A stretch of DNA of 64,000 nt from JAGTVG01 sp963820995 (GCA_963820995.1 CAWGCL010000003.1:1-64000); one strand, 5' to 3'; positions 1-10,092 are shown, counted from the first letter of the stretch. The notes: generated by a model from the sequence alone, not told the origin. A program made the numbers and translations.

Positions 1-1405
1 CTTTGGAGAGCTGAAGCGGTTCCGCGAAAGTCGCCTTATCGGTCACGGTCTCCGGATCGAAGACAATGATGTCAGCATCCATTCCTTCCTGCAGACGCCC
101 CTTTTTCTTCATGCCGGGTACACAATCGTCAAGGATCAGGGCGCTGTTCAGCGACGCCTGGCGGATCGCATCCATCCAACTCATGACACCCCGTTCACGC
201 ACCCACTTGCGAAGGAAACGGCAGTAGTTTCCGGCAGCGCGCGGATGGCTGTTCAAGCCTTCAGGTAGCGGCCACTGGCTGCCTTCGTAGAAGGCGCCCG
301 AGGCGTCGGTCCAGGGAATCGAGTCGGTGCAGATGCTGGCACCCGGAAACATAACCGTCATGTCCAGCATCGCTTCATCCTGTGGGTTGTCGTCTTCACG
401 CAGGAAGTGAACAATCACTGCGTCCCCGGGATTCGTCTCCCGCGCTTTCACGAACTCTTCTTTGCTAGTGAAGTCATGCATGTTCTTGACCAGTGTGAGG
501 TCTGACCAGGTGATCCCCATTCTTTCCTCGACATCCTTCGGATCGAACTCTGCTGCGGCAATCGCGGAACAGCCAGCGCCATAGACATAGGCCTCGGTGG
601 TCACCTTGAGTCCGGCCGCCTGAGCCCGTTTCAAGATATCGGTGTTCTGTTTGGCGTCATGCAGACTCACGCTGTTAAGGTGGCAGACATGCGTGTGGGC
701 GCCGGTCGCGGCGGCCAGCCCCATCAGCTCGACGAGTGACTCCGTGCCGCTTTTGGGCTCGACCATCGAGACGTTCTGGAGGTGGGTATATGTCGGTCGT
801 CCGTACTTGGCGGCCAATCTCCACAGAGCAAGCAACTCTTTAGTCGCGGCGCCCGGGCAGTAAGCGTGAAGCACGCCGATGCCGATGCCACCTTCCTTCA
901 GGCCCTGTTCGGTGAGTTCCAGAATCTGCTCGAGCTCTTTGTCGCTGGAAATGTTTCCGGTCCATTCCTTCAAGCCAAAAGATCCAAACGTCCAGGCAAT
1001 GTTGGGTACCATCTTTCCCTTTTCAGGGTTCATGCTCTCAAGGCGCGCCCACGCCCATCCTGCCGATGCCCCGTAATTTATAGGACGTCCTTCCTTGGCA
1101 CAGTTGTCATAGAATTCCCCGATCGGAAGAATGCCAGCTTCCAATTCAAGCGCCGTGGTCACCCCATCGGAGCCCTGTACCCGATTGCTGGTGATGTTCT
1201 GGGCGTGGGCGTGCAGGTCGATGAAACCAGGTGATACAATCATACCCGATACATCGAGTTCCTGTTTCCCCGAAAGGGGCTGGTCTGTTATGGCTGCAAT
1301 TTGCCCGCCATTTATCCCAACATTATACGTTCCGTCGAGATAGGTTTCCGGGTCGATAACCCGGCCGTTTTTTAGTACGATGTCGTACTGTTTAGAGTTT
1401 GTCAT
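1..1405 (-). CDS. Amidohydrolase, N-acyl-D-amino-acid deacylase-like (C-terminus beyond window)
   Basis: The reading frame opens at ATG 1405 (MTNSKQYDIVLKNGRVIDPE) and stays open to the window edge, giving about 468 residues without a stop. Visible features of the amidohydrolase superfamily are the N-terminal strand with GRVIDPET, a metal-binding His pair in GFIDLHAHAQ, later His residues in YTHLQN and THVCHLNS, and an Asp in CTDSIPWTD. Overall it resembles D-aminoacylase / N-acyl-D-amino-acid deacylase, enzymes that hydrolyse N-acyl groups from D-amino acids; the true substrate cannot be read from sequence. No signal peptide, so cytoplasmic. The gene is clearly richer in G and C than most of the window, which hints at transfer. 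It follows a second amidohydrolase (1473-2795) by 67 bases, and a deletion remnant of a near-identical paralog lies at 2825-2966. Confidence 0.8.
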   Translation of the reverse strand, partial: MTNSKQYDIVLKNGRVIDPETYLDGTYNVGINGGQIAAITDQPLSGKQELDVSGMIVSPGFIDLHAHAQNITSNRVQGSDGVTTALELEAGILPIGEFYDNCAKEGRPINYGASAGWAWARLESMNPEKGKMVPNIAWTFGSFGLKEWTGNISSDKELEQILELTEQGLKEGGIGIGVLHAYCPGAATKELLALWRLAAKYGRPTYTHLQNVSMVEPKSGTESLVELMGLAAATGAHTHVCHLNSVSLHDAKQNTDILKRAQAAGLKVTTEAYVYGAGCSAIAAAEFDPKDVEERMGITWSDLTLVKNMHDFTSKEEFVKARETNPGDAVIVHFLREDDNPQDEAMLDMTVMFPGASICTDSIPWTDASGAFYEGSQWPLPEGLNSHPRAAGNYCRFLRKWVRERGVMSWMDAIRQASLNSALILDDCVPGMKKKGRLQEGMDADIIVFDPETVTDKATFAEPLQLSK

Positions 1406-1472
1406 AATATTAGTTATTTATGGTTAAAACCAAGCTGCCATAAATAATAGATGGCAGTTTGGCTCTACTTAT

Positions 1473-2795
1473 CTACAATTCGTTTTTATAAACCTTACCA
1501 TCTTTTACAATAAGTTTTAGGTGCTCTTGATGCTTTTCTACAACCTCAACATCTTCCAGTGGATTCTTGTCGTAGATCAGGACATCGGCCATGGCGCCTT
1601 CTTCAATCACGCCGAGTTTTCCGTATATATTTCGCTTGCCGCACATTGCCAGGCAATCGTATGCGTTTCCGGTGGCCTGAATCATAATCTCCGCAGAAGT
1701 GAACCACGGCTTTCTGAGCGTGAGGTCTTTGAGCTGCTGCTTCCTTCCTTCGTAATCGAAAAGCAGGTCCGTGCCATACACGATCTTGGCCTTGTACTTC
1801 TTGGCCAGCTTGAACATATTGTCCATACCATCAAGGGCTTGCTTGAGTTTGCCAGCGCGGACTGCATCGGTGTAGAGTGGCTCCAACATCGTTATAACAT
1901 ATACCTGGGTTGAGAGGATGGCCTCTTTTTCTACCAGCAATTCCATGGCTTCTTCGTCGATGAGATGGGCATGTTCAATACTTTTAACACCGGCATTCAG
2001 TGCTCTCTTGATTCCTACAGGATTGAACACATGGGTTGCCACATAGGTGCCGTAGTCTTCGGCTACCCTTACCGCTGCTTCGGTCTCTTCCGCAGTGAAT
2101 TCATTCACATAAAGCGGATCGGTAAAAGATGAGACGCCCCCACCGTTGGCGATTTTTACAAAATCAGCGCCCAAATAGAGTTGATGACGCGCCGCAGCCA
2201 TCATCTGGTCCACGCCGGTGGCCAGAAGACCGCAACCCAGTTCAGGATGTTCAGCCATTTCGTTGGGCCCACCCCATTCTTTGGGCAGGTCGTTGGGATT
2301 GCGAAAGTCCAAATGGCCCGAATACTGCGCAATCAAGGCGCCCGAACCATAAATTCTCGGGCCGGGCAAGAGTCCACTGTTGATCGCTTTCCTTAATCCA
2401 AAGACATTGCCACCTACATCACGGCAGGTAGTAACCCCGCGCATGAGCATGTCTTCCACCTCACGGATGGCCATACAAGTTACATACTGGAAGGGGCCAT
2501 TGAAAAACTCTGCTTGAGACACGCCCATCATTAGATGTAAATGATTGTCGATAATACCCGGTGAAAGGTATCCATGCTTTCCGTCAATAACCTCACCATA
2601 TTCTCCCTCATTACTGCTTCCTGCTGGGATGATCTTTTCAATATGATTATTCAGCAGAACAACATCTTTTCCTTTGATAAGGTCTTCTGATCTTCCATTA
2701 AAAATGCTAATGTTTTTGATGAGCGTTCGGTGCTCATTGATATGAGGCGCATGTGGCCCCTTGTTGTCGGAATCTGTTTTAGGATGTCTGTTCAT
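1473..2795 (-). CDS. Imidazolonepropionase-like metal-dependent amidohydrolase
   Basis: A 440-residue protein of the amidohydrolase superfamily, of the group often annotated as imidazolonepropionase-like or Xaa-Pro (prolidase-type) hydrolase. Visible metal-site elements: the HxH pair at residues 85 and 87 (IIDNHLHLMM), a candidate carbamylated Lys in DFVKIANGGG, His in YVATHVF, His in SIEHAHLID, and the catalytic-type Asp in VYGTDLLF. No signal peptide is seen; the first 25 residues are polar and not conserved-looking, so translation could start slightly later. It probably hydrolyses an amide or dipeptide-like substrate in the cytoplasm. It lies directly upstream (in transcription order) of the second amidohydrolase at 1-1405, so the two may form an operon for stepwise breakdown of an N-substituted amino acid. 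Substrate unknown. Confidence 0.8.
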   Translation of the reverse strand: MNRHPKTDSDNKGPHAPHINEHRTLIKNISIFNGRSEDLIKGKDVVLLNNHIEKIIPAGSSNEGEYGEVIDGKHGYLSPGIIDNHLHLMMGVSQAEFFNGPFQYVTCMAIREVEDMLMRGVTTCRDVGGNVFGLRKAINSGLLPGPRIYGSGALIAQYSGHLDFRNPNDLPKEWGGPNEMAEHPELGCGLLATGVDQMMAAARHQLYLGADFVKIANGGGVSSFTDPLYVNEFTAEETEAAVRVAEDYGTYVATHVFNPVGIKRALNAGVKSIEHAHLIDEEAMELLVEKEAILSTQVYVITMLEPLYTDAVRAGKLKQALDGMDNMFKLAKKYKAKIVYGTDLLFDYEGRKQQLKDLTLRKPWFTSAEIMIQATGNAYDCLAMCGKRNIYGKLGVIEEGAMADVLIYDKNPLEDVEVVEKHQEHLKLIVKDGKVYKNEL

Positions 2796-2824
2796 AATTT
2801 TAATTTTTGAATGTTAATAAACTT

Positions 2825-2966
2825 TTATTTTCTAATTGGTCCGCGTATTGCCTGACCTGGAAATGCTTTCGTATCCAACATTTCATCACGAACTGTCGAG
2901 ATAGGTTTCCGGATCGATGACCCGGCCGTTTTTTAGTACGATGTCGTACTGTTTAGAATTTGCCAT
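2825..2966 (-). pseudogene. Deletion remnant of an amidohydrolase paralog (start fused to end)
   Basis: From ATG 2966 the first 24 codons (MANSKQYDIVLKNGRVIDPE, then TYLD) are almost identical in DNA to the start of the amidohydrolase at 1-1405. After TYLD the homology ends and a stop follows. In another frame the adjacent bases encode VRDEMLDTKAFPGQAIRGPI followed by RK and a stop at 2825, which looks like the C-terminal end typical of D-aminoacylase-type amidohydrolases. The stretch is best read as a second copy of the gene that lost about 1.4 kb internally, near 2892, leaving both ends out of frame with each other. Non-functional. Confidence 0.75.
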
Positions 2967-3014
2967 AGTTTTTAATTATTAATTGTACAAGTGGTAATCT
3001 TAATTTTCTAGTGT

Positions 3015-3139
3015 TTAAATTATTTTCCTGATTCTCCATGTTTTGTCAAACCAAGGTTCCAATGGACTGTATAGTCTGAATAAGCTGTGCCATCCTTTAC
3101 CAGGAATAGTTTGCAGCCAGTTTACATCTCCTTCGGTTG
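3015..3139 (-). pseudogene. DUF1214 C-terminal fragment ending in a small-protein gene tail
   Basis: The minus strand reads EGDVNWLQTIPGKGWHSLFR then LYSPLEPWFDKTW, which matches the C-terminus of the DUF1254/DUF1214 proteins elsewhere in this window (for example the gene at 27978). The last bases (about 3018-3040) instead match, in 21 of 22 positions, the 3' end of the small-protein gene at 4643, where they encode the final residues EESGK. The fragment starts at the stop codon of the broken sulfatase (3140). It is therefore a double scar: a sulfatase end joined to a DUF1214 end joined to a small-gene end. No start codon, not expected to be expressed. Confidence 0.75.
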
Positions 3140-4614
3140 CTATTTCTTTGCCGGAATATAAGGATCAGGCGTTCCCGGTTTGATCGGTGGCTCTTCGGCC
3201 AACGACTTCTCATGCTCTGTCAGAATCGGCCCAGCTCCCCAACGGTACCACAAAGCACCTCCCGTTGCTTTGGTTACGGGATATTCCTCTTTAGGGTCAA
3301 CATAGAGGTCGTAAAAGTGAGGCAGACGGGAACACGTTCAGCTTCCCGGTACCAAGCCCTCCTTCAAACTCCTTAAACATCATCTTAAAGTTATGCCACT
3401 TCACGCCGTGAATATCGTTACCGACATAGACCACAAAGCCGTCTCGACCAGACTCCTCTTGTTTCCCCAGGAAGAAATCCGTCATGTCCTTACTGTCGAT
3501 GATACGATCTGTCGGCACCTTACCACCGGTAATGTTTGCCACTGTCGCGTACAGATCAAACTGGTGAACGATCTCGTTGGAAATCTTGCCTGCCGGAACT
3601 TTACCAGGCCAGCGCACAATAAATGGCACCCGTAACGACCCTTCCTTACCCGTGAAATAGGAACCACTCCATGGGCCGCTCCATCCCTGGTAACCGGGGG
3701 TCGCCTCGCCGCCGTTATCCGAGGTAAAAATGAAAACAGTATTGTCGGCAATACCCAACTCATCCACCTTATCCAGTAATTCACCGGTATAGGCATCGAT
3801 CTGCATGAGCACATCGCCCCATTGGCCATTGCCACTCTTGCCTTCAAACTCCTTACTCGGCAAAACCGGCATATGCGTCTGGGTGTAGGGCAGATACAGG
3901 AAGAACGGTTTGTCGGCTTTGGCCTGGCGTGTCATGAAGTCTTTGGCATGGTCGGTGATTTCCCGGTCAATCTCTCGCCTTGCCGGCAGATCGTAGACTT
4001 TCACCTCTTTTGGCGGTGAGCCTTTTTTGGCTGAATAAATGTGCTCTTCCTTGATGAATCGGATTTTTGCCGTTTTCCTCCGCCAGTTTCCGATACTTCT
4101 GGAACATTTCCTGCGATGGCCAAAGGCTCTCGTCGGTCGAATTGGGGATGCCATACCACTCATCGAAACCCTGATCGGTGGGATAGCGTCCCTCCGTCTG
4201 GCCGAGATGCCACTTGCCGAACATGGCGGTGGCATAACCCACATCGCCCAGCATCTCCGGCATGGTGTATTCCCACTGGGTCAAGCCATAATTCGGGGAT
4301 TCGAGCGGCACAGAACCGTTCCCCGTGCGTACGGCATAGCGGCCTGTCATTAGCGCTGCGCGACTGGGCGTGCACTGTGCTTCGACATTGTAATTCAACA
4401 GCCGCATCCCTTCAGTGGCCAGCTTGTCGATGCGCGGCGTGGCGCCACCCCGGAGAATACCCCCGCCGTAAACACCCAGTTCGCCGTAGCCGAAGTTGTC
4501 CATGTTGATCAGCACGATGTTGGGCTTATTATTTTTTTGAGCTTGCATCGGAATAGCAATTCCGAGAATAAGCAAGCAGGTAATTGAAATACTTAGTAAT
4601 TTTTGTTTTTTCAT
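3140..4614 (-). pseudogene. Arylsulfatase, frameshifted twice
   Basis: An S1-family sulfatase of about 490 residues split over three frames. It begins with a signal peptide (MKKQKLLSISITCLLILGIA then IPMQAQ), followed by the subgroup motif INMDNFGYGELGVYGGG and the formylglycine motif CTPSR. Compared with the copy at 8396-9440, an extra base near 4060 shifts the frame after EENGKNP; the second part continues as FIKEEHIYSAKKGSPP. A second shift near 3330 is needed to reach the conserved C-terminus RLPHFYDLYVDPKEEY ... PDPYIPAKK. Intact, it would be an exported sulfate-ester hydrolase. It is GC-richer than its neighbours. It lies 29 bases downstream of the small-protein gene at 4643 and would share its transcript. 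Two separate indels argue for decay; a sequencing error at one site cannot be excluded. Confidence 0.8.
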
Positions 4615-4642
4615 AATGAATAATTTTTAACTACATTCTTAA

Positions 4643-4900
4643 TTATTTTCCTGATTCTTCATCTAATGTCTGTATGGAAACAATAGGTAAGTGAAGATTA
4701 TACAGGGCATTCAGCACCCCCATCAACTCAGCTTGATCCTTTATTTTTCCAGTAAGCTTACTGGTTGTCTGCCCTTCATCTTTTTTTTCAGTACTTATTA
4801 TCATATCGCCAAAATGCCCGGCGTAACGCTGATCAATGACACCCCGAATTTTAATGCAATAAATCGCAGAACCCTTAAACTCCGTTATATCTGCTGCCAT
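4643..4900 (-). CDS. Small conserved protein of unknown function (IKDQ family, copy 1)
   Basis: An 85-residue protein (MAADITEFKGSAIYCIKIRG...) with no signal peptide or membrane segment. Three more copies occur at 14911, 36332 and 41754. All share a pattern Y-x-I-x-V/I-x-G near the N-terminus, a variable polar middle, a T-x-L strand and a conserved IKDQxxLxGVLNxLYxLHLPIxSI-like end. The strand/helix pattern suggests a compact alpha/beta fold, but the function is unknown. From memory, similar small proteins occur beside LuxR-type regulators in other phyla; I cannot verify this here. Here the gene lies between a broken MalT-like regulator (5209-7914) and a broken sulfatase, in the same orientation, and is preceded by the shared promoter element at 4964-5020. 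It is itself intact. Confidence 0.75.
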   Translation of the reverse strand: MAADITEFKGSAIYCIKIRGVIDQRYAGHFGDMIISTEKKDEGQTTSKLTGKIKDQAELMGVLNALYNLHLPIVSIQTLDEESGK

Positions 4901-4963
4901 GATTTAATTTTTAAAGTCATAATTCTCCAGGATTGGGGCTAATAGCCCTTGGATTTATGAAAG

Positions 4964-5020
4964 TAAAATTAGGTGGGCTGGTTCCCCTGGACAATACCCA
5001 AAAGTGGAAGAAAAGTGGAA
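4964..5020 (-). promoter_or_regulatory. Shared promoter element, copy E (upstream of small protein 4643)
   Basis: On the minus strand two copies of TTCCACTTTT (4 bases apart in phase) are followed by GTATTG and, 23 bases after the TTG, by TAATTTTA (4964-4971), then a leader of about 60 bases to the start codon at 4900. The arrangement matches elements at 31220, 36647 and 42053, with CCACTTTT replacing CTACTTTT. TAATTTTA resembles the Bacteroidota -7 box TAnnTTTG. Activity is inferred. Confidence 0.5.
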
Positions 5021-5091
5021 AAGAAAGGTGAAAGATTGAAGGATCGAAATACATGGTATTTAACCCAGGGTAGAACCCTAGACCCTAGTTT

Positions 5092-5173
5092 CCGATGAGA
5101 GCATCGGGGAACCTGCCAGCAGCAGGCTGGTTTAACCACTACCTTCTCGTCCGCCGAAGCGGAACGCGAAGGT
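5092..5173. repeat. Cluster of three short GC-rich palindromes
   Basis: Three inverted repeats stand in an otherwise AT-rich gap: CCGATGAGAGCATCGG (5092-5107), CCTGCCAGCAGCAGG (5112-5126) and a longer hairpin with arms ACCTTC / GAAGGT and inner CCGC / GCGG (5141-5173). They lie just downstream of the regulator remnant's stop (5209) and upstream of the small-protein promoter. They may act as terminator or be REP-like extragenic palindromes. Confidence 0.45.
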
Positions 5174-5208
5174 GGATTAAATTGGTTTTCGATCGAAGTC
5201 AGCTATCC

Positions 5209-7914
5209 TTAATTTAAATCAAGGAGCCCCAACTGCTTTGCCTTATTCGCCAATTCCAAGCGGTTGCTTACCTGCAGTTTTTGGAAGGTATTGTACAGAT
5301 GTTTTTTTATGGTATCTGTTGAAACAAATAACTTATCAGCGATTTCTTTGTTTCTCAAACCTTGAGCAACAAATTTCAGCACATCTGTTTCCCGGAAAGA
5401 AAGGCTTTTTAATACAACCTTATTATCTTTTGGCACAACTAGTTTTTTCCGGCACAATTTGTATGCTATTGAGTTGCTCACTTTCCCTCTCATTTATGGC
5501 TTTTAAAATCAAATTAATGTGCCATTTGTTCTCATTATTCTCTGGTAGTCCGGCAATCAGTTCCTTTAATTCACTGCCATAATCAACATAAGTACGGATG
5601 CAGTTACCAATGCTACTGAGAACTAAAGCTTCCGTAATTTTTAATATGGCCTCTTTCTCTTTTTCCTGTGCCTTTAACGCCAGAGCTTGCAGAATAAGGA
5701 CATCAATTAATATGCGTCTTTTTATTGGTTTGTCGCAAAGGTTTTTCAAATTCAGAGAGCAGTTGAACCGCTTCCGCAATACTTTCGGCTGTGTTTATGG
5801 CCAATTTCAGTTTTACCGGGGTTAAGTTGGGGAACATAAACAAACCATAAAGGAGGTATTAGCTCATACGAATCCAGCTGTTTGTTCAGCAGTTGTGCTT
5901 TCTCAATATCTTTTCTTTTTAATGCCAGCTCAACCTGCATGGCTTTTGCAATAGCGATGGCCGGTATTTCATTGGTTTCTTCGAAATGCCGGATAATAAA
6001 ATCCATCAATTGGTCTGCTTTTTCTAACTCACCATGATCGATACAGATAGCAGACAGCATGAATACACATTGGGCCAAATAAAATGAACGGGCAACATAA
6101 GGATCATTAACGACCGCTTCCAAATAGGGTCTGGCCAGCTCATCTTCGATGGATAAATAATGGGCCATGCTTATAAAATAATTGCCAAACACTACCGACT
6201 CCAATTGCCTGTGCTTTTCACCAAGTTTTATAAGATTTAGCGCATGCTTTTTCACCATCACTTGATTTCCTTCCATAGCATATGCCATCGAATACCAAAA
6301 TTGCATTCTTGTTATGGAAAGATTGGACACTGGAGGAAATTCTATTGCTGCTTTTTTTACGCTTTCAATATCATTGTTCATTTGATAACAGAGCACTTGT
6401 GTTCCCAATGCAAAAGACTGCGCATGGCTGGCTCTATCCGGTAATAAATCAAGCGCCTTTCTCGAATATTCAAAGGCACTTTTCGTATCTCCTGAAAAGA
6501 TGAATAGTTCTCCTTCAATTGTTTTTACTTCGCCCAATATGGCCTTCATTTCCTGAGATTCGATGGACAAATCACTTAAAATAGCTTTGGCTTTTTCCTT
6601 GAACTCGAAAAGTTCAGGAATTTGACCCCGGTAATCCATGATAAAGGCTTTGGCAGTTAAGAGTGCAGGTGTTTCTTCAATAATGCTTTCCGGTAACAGG
6701 TCTATCAAAAGGTTTAAACGATTCATTTGCCCGGCATCCAACAGCTCATGCCGATAGCGGGAAACTAAATCAACTGCCAAATCAGTTTTATGCCCCTTAA
6801 GGGCTTGTTTAACAGCTGCTTCTTTAAAGCCATTTTTATCAAACCATTCAGAAGCCTTTAAATGGTATGCATTAATCTCGTCAATACTATGTTGTTTCTT
6901 CAATTGGTTTTGAAGCATCTCATGAAACAGGTGATGGAACCGATACCATTTCCCCTCATAATCCAATGAGATTGTGAAGAGGTTGGCATTAAGGAGGGTT
7001 TGAATCACATCTTTCCCAGAACTATCAGCTTCCAGATTTTCAATATGAGGAAAACATAGTTCATTCACCAATTCATCGCAAAACCGATCAAGAATTGACA
7101 TTTTAAGAATACAATTTCGGATCGATTCAGGCTGATTTGAGATTACTTCTTCCAGCAAAAAATGAGTGGTTGTAGGATTAATAGCATGAATTTTTTCAAG
7201 GGACTCATTTAAGTCTTCACCTTTCTTTACCATTAACAATAACAATCGCAAACCAGTAATCCATCCTTCCGTTTGTTGCATCAATTTATGCGAAATTTCT
7301 ATACTTGATTCTGTTTGAAAAATATTCTTCAACAATTCCAAAATTTCACTTTCATTGAAGCACAGTTCTGCCATACGAATCTCATTGATGCGACTGTGTG
7401 CGCGTAACGAGCTTAGATTCAAAAACGGATCACTCCTGCAAATAATGACCAAATGCATGAGCTGTGGAGGAAACTGGAGCAGCTGGTTAATCAGTTCATT
7501 AATTTGCATGTTTTGGATTAAATGATAATCATCTAAAACCAAAACAAACTCCTTCCCGATTTCATCTAAACCATTAATCAGGCTTTCAGCCATTTTACTA
7601 ATCGGTGGTAATTCAGCAGCTTCCAAATAGTCATTTAGTTGAACCAAAGCTTTTGGAAACACTTTTTGAACTGATGTCAAAATATCCCAAATAAATTCTC
7701 TGAATTCATTGTCTTCATCGCTCAATGAAACCCAGGCATAGGGGATTTTGGATTTTTCAAGCCAGGAGCTAATCAACATGCTCTTGCCATAACCAGCGCC
7801 TGCACTAACCAGCGTAAGTGGCTTGTACATGTTTTTATTTAGCAGATTAATCAGATGATCTCTGTAAACATGCTCTCTGGTGACAGGAGGCCGATGTAGC
7901 TTTGTAAGAAGCAC
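5209..7914 (-). pseudogene. MalT-like LuxR-family regulator, frameshifted
   Basis: Starting at GTG 7914 (MLLTKLHRPPVTREHVYRDH) this encodes a STAND-type ATPase with Walker A GAGYGKS at residues 39-45, a Walker B-like VLVLDDYHL, and a long helical TPR-like region. The first frame runs 720 residues to about 5810; homologous sequence then continues in other frames (VKLKLAINTAESIAEAVQLL; ILIDVLILQALALKAQEKEK; then SFRETDVLKFVAQGLRNKEI). The last part is a full LuxR HTH ending ANKAKQLGLLDLN. At least three indels lie between 5430 and 5810. Reassembled, it would be about 900 residues, the usual size for MalT-like activators, with N-terminal ATPase, ligand-sensing repeats and C-terminal DNA binding. 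As it stands it lacks an in-frame DNA-binding domain. It precedes the small protein and sulfatase in the same orientation, the same order as at 18.0-10.3 kb. Confidence 0.8.
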
Positions 7915-8395
7915 AGTTGCTATTTTGTCCGAAAGATAAAACTTTTCAGAAAAGGGATGTTAATATTTCGATGTTTTGTGTCAATTTTTCCCGTAAAATT
8001 TACATTGAATTATTATGAGAAATAATACTAGTGCGCCCGAAATAAGAGTTCGGATTGGGGTATGTAAATGGTTATGGTATTTTAATGTGTAAAAAAAGTA
8101 AAAGCTTAACCTTCTAAATGCTCTTGCGATAATTGGTATCTATCTCTATTAAAACCAATATGTTCCTGTCACTACAGATTAATACCTTATGTTTATGTCC
8201 ACTTTAATATTGCACCTACAGGTCTTTTCAATCTGATGACTAAATCTGCTTTTGATAATTACTGTTTCTTGTACGATAAATATAAAACGTCAGAGATTTT
8301 CTGCTTAAATTCACCAATTAACAATGCATATTAAATTGTATCCATTATAAAAATCTTGATAATATGGAACTGTTCACTACAACCCTAATTAAGTT
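7915..8395. other. Intergenic gap, no gene recognised
   Basis: About 480 AT-rich bases between the regulator remnant and the truncated sulfatase. No convincing reading frame, repeat or RNA gene was seen. The right boundary (8396) is where sulfatase homology stops abruptly, so this stretch probably includes a deletion or insertion breakpoint. The promoter for the regulator should lie near 7915-8000 but I cannot place it. Confidence 0.5.
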
Positions 8396-9440
8396 TTGGT
8401 GCACGATCTCGTTAGATACCTTACCTGCCGGAACTTTACCAGGCCAGCGGACAATAAATGGCACCCGTAAGGACCCTTCCTTACCCGTGAAATAGGAACC
8501 ACTCCATGGGCCGTTCCATCCCTGGTAATCGGGGGTCATTTCGCCGCCGTTATCCGAGGTGAATATGAAAATAGTATTATCGGCGATACCCAACTCATTC
8601 ACCTTATCCAGTAATTCACCGGTATAGGCATCGATCTGCATGAGCACATCGCCGAAGTCGCCACTGCCACTCTTGTCTTGAAACTCCTTACTCGGTATAA
8701 CTGGCATATGCGTCTGCGTGTAGGGCAAATACAGGAAGAACGGTTTACCGGCTTTGGCCTGTCGTGTTATGAAGTCTTTGGCATGGTCGGTGCATTCACG
8801 GTCAATCTCTCGCCTTGCTGGCAGATCATAGACCTTCACCACCTTTGCCGGTGAGCCTTTTCTGGCCGAATAAATGTGCTCTTGCTTGATGAATGGATTT
8901 TCGCCGCTTTTCTTTGCCAATTCCCGATACTTCTGGAACTTTACCTGCGATGGCCAAAGGCTCTCGTCGGTCGAGTTGGGGATGCCATACCACTCATCGA
9001 AACCCTGATCGGTGGGATAGCGACCTTCCGCCTGACCGAGGTGCCACTTGCCGAACACGGCGGTGGCATAACCCACATCGCCCAGCATCTCAGGCATGGT
9101 GTATTCCCACTGGGTCAAACCATAATTCGGGGTTTCGAACGGCACAGAGCCGTTCCCCGAGCGTATGGCATAGCGGCCTGTCATCAGCGCCGCGCGACTG
9201 GGCGTGCACCGTGCTTCTACATTCTAATTCAACAGCCGCATCCCTTCAGTGGCCAGCTTGTCGAAGCGCGGCGTGGCACCACCCCGGAGAATACCTCCGC
9301 CGTAGCACCCCAGCTCGCCGTAGCCGAAGTTGTCCATGTTAATCAGCACAATGTTGGGCTTATTACTTTCTTGAGCCATCGCATGTGCGTAATAGTCAGA
9401 CCTGCTGCCAGCAGGCAGGAGCAGGCGAGTATAATTGTTT
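8396..9440 (-). pseudogene. Arylsulfatase, truncated, with stop and frameshift
   Basis: A close relative of the sulfatase remnant at 3140-4614. A degraded signal sequence (LACSCLLAAG) is out of frame with the mature part, no start codon is found, and the codon for Tyr in LLNYNVEAQ is a TAG stop; the same spot reads ARCTPSR instead of AQCTPSR, so the formylglycine motif CTPSR itself is present. The remaining frame runs from MTGRYAIRSGNGSVPF to GKVSNEIVHQ, where homology ends at 8396; roughly the last 110 residues are missing. GC-rich compared with the flanks. Clearly non-functional. Confidence 0.85.
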
Positions 9441-9577
9441 TAATTTTGGTTTTTATTTTGGTTTTCCTTTTGGTTTGATTGATTGATTTGTCTTGGCTCT
9501 TACTTCACGAACTGCACGTCATTTGTTGATCCGAGTATGCAGAAAATATACGCTAAAAAATATTTAGGCGGTTTAAA

Positions 9578-10048
9578 TTATTTCTGCGGTAATGCTCCAT
9601 AGCGGGTATGGCTTAGTTTCGCTTGCTCTGATGGGTCATTAGACTTGGTAATTGCAAAAAAATGATCGAAACCTGTTGCTTCATCTATAGCAGGTAACTC
9701 AGGGGTATTTAGTGCTTTACCAATGAGTTGAACCAGAGGGTTATGCGAGACGACTAAGACCTCTTTGCCTGACCAATTATTGTTAATTTCTTCAACCACA
9801 CCCTGAACATATTGTTCTATGCCACGCTCTTTTACAGCTAAATCTATGGGGATTACAATCATCTGTAAGCCAAGATGTTCAGCCAAAGGTTTTGCCGTTA
9901 ATTGGGTGCGTTGGAAACTACTAACGATAATAGCATCTACAGAGGCATCAATTAATGCAGCTTTCAAAGCTTCTGCTCGGGCGAAGCCAGCTGTGGTTAA
10001 GGTTGGGTCTGGGTTATCCTCATTCACTTTTTCAGCATGCCTGACCAT
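9578..10048 (-). CDS. SixA-like histidine phosphatase (possibly 5'-damaged lipoprotein)
   Basis: A 156-residue histidine phosphatase superfamily protein. The catalytic RH motif is at the N-terminus (MVRHAEK), a second active-site His is in VLVVSHNPLV, and an acidic residue follows in the C-terminal half (ATGFDHFFAI). The frame is open 11 more codons upstream (RKEADKPTTIY) to a TAG at 10082. Beyond that, in other frames, lies a lipoprotein signal (10093-10190), so the ancestral protein was probably a periplasmic lipoprotein with the same signal as the HAD phosphatase at 19727. With the signal out of frame, any product starting at this Met would lack export and part of the strand before RH. It may be a pseudogene. 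Substrate unknown; the family removes phosphate from proteins or small molecules. Confidence 0.65.
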   Translation of the reverse strand: MVRHAEKVNEDNPDPTLTTAGFARAEALKAALIDASVDAIIVSSFQRTQLTAKPLAEHLGLQMIVIPIDLAVKERGIEQYVQGVVEEINNNWSGKEVLVVSHNPLVQLIGKALNTPELPAIDEATGFDHFFAITKSNDPSEQAKLSHTRYGALPQK

Positions 10049-10092
10049 GTAGATGGTGGTTGGCTTGTCGGCTTCTTTGCGCTACCGCATTC

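Noticed and set aside
642..1343. Plus-strand frames opposite the first amidohydrolase
   Set aside because: The minus frame runs uninterrupted with amidohydrolase motifs; the plus frames are shadows.
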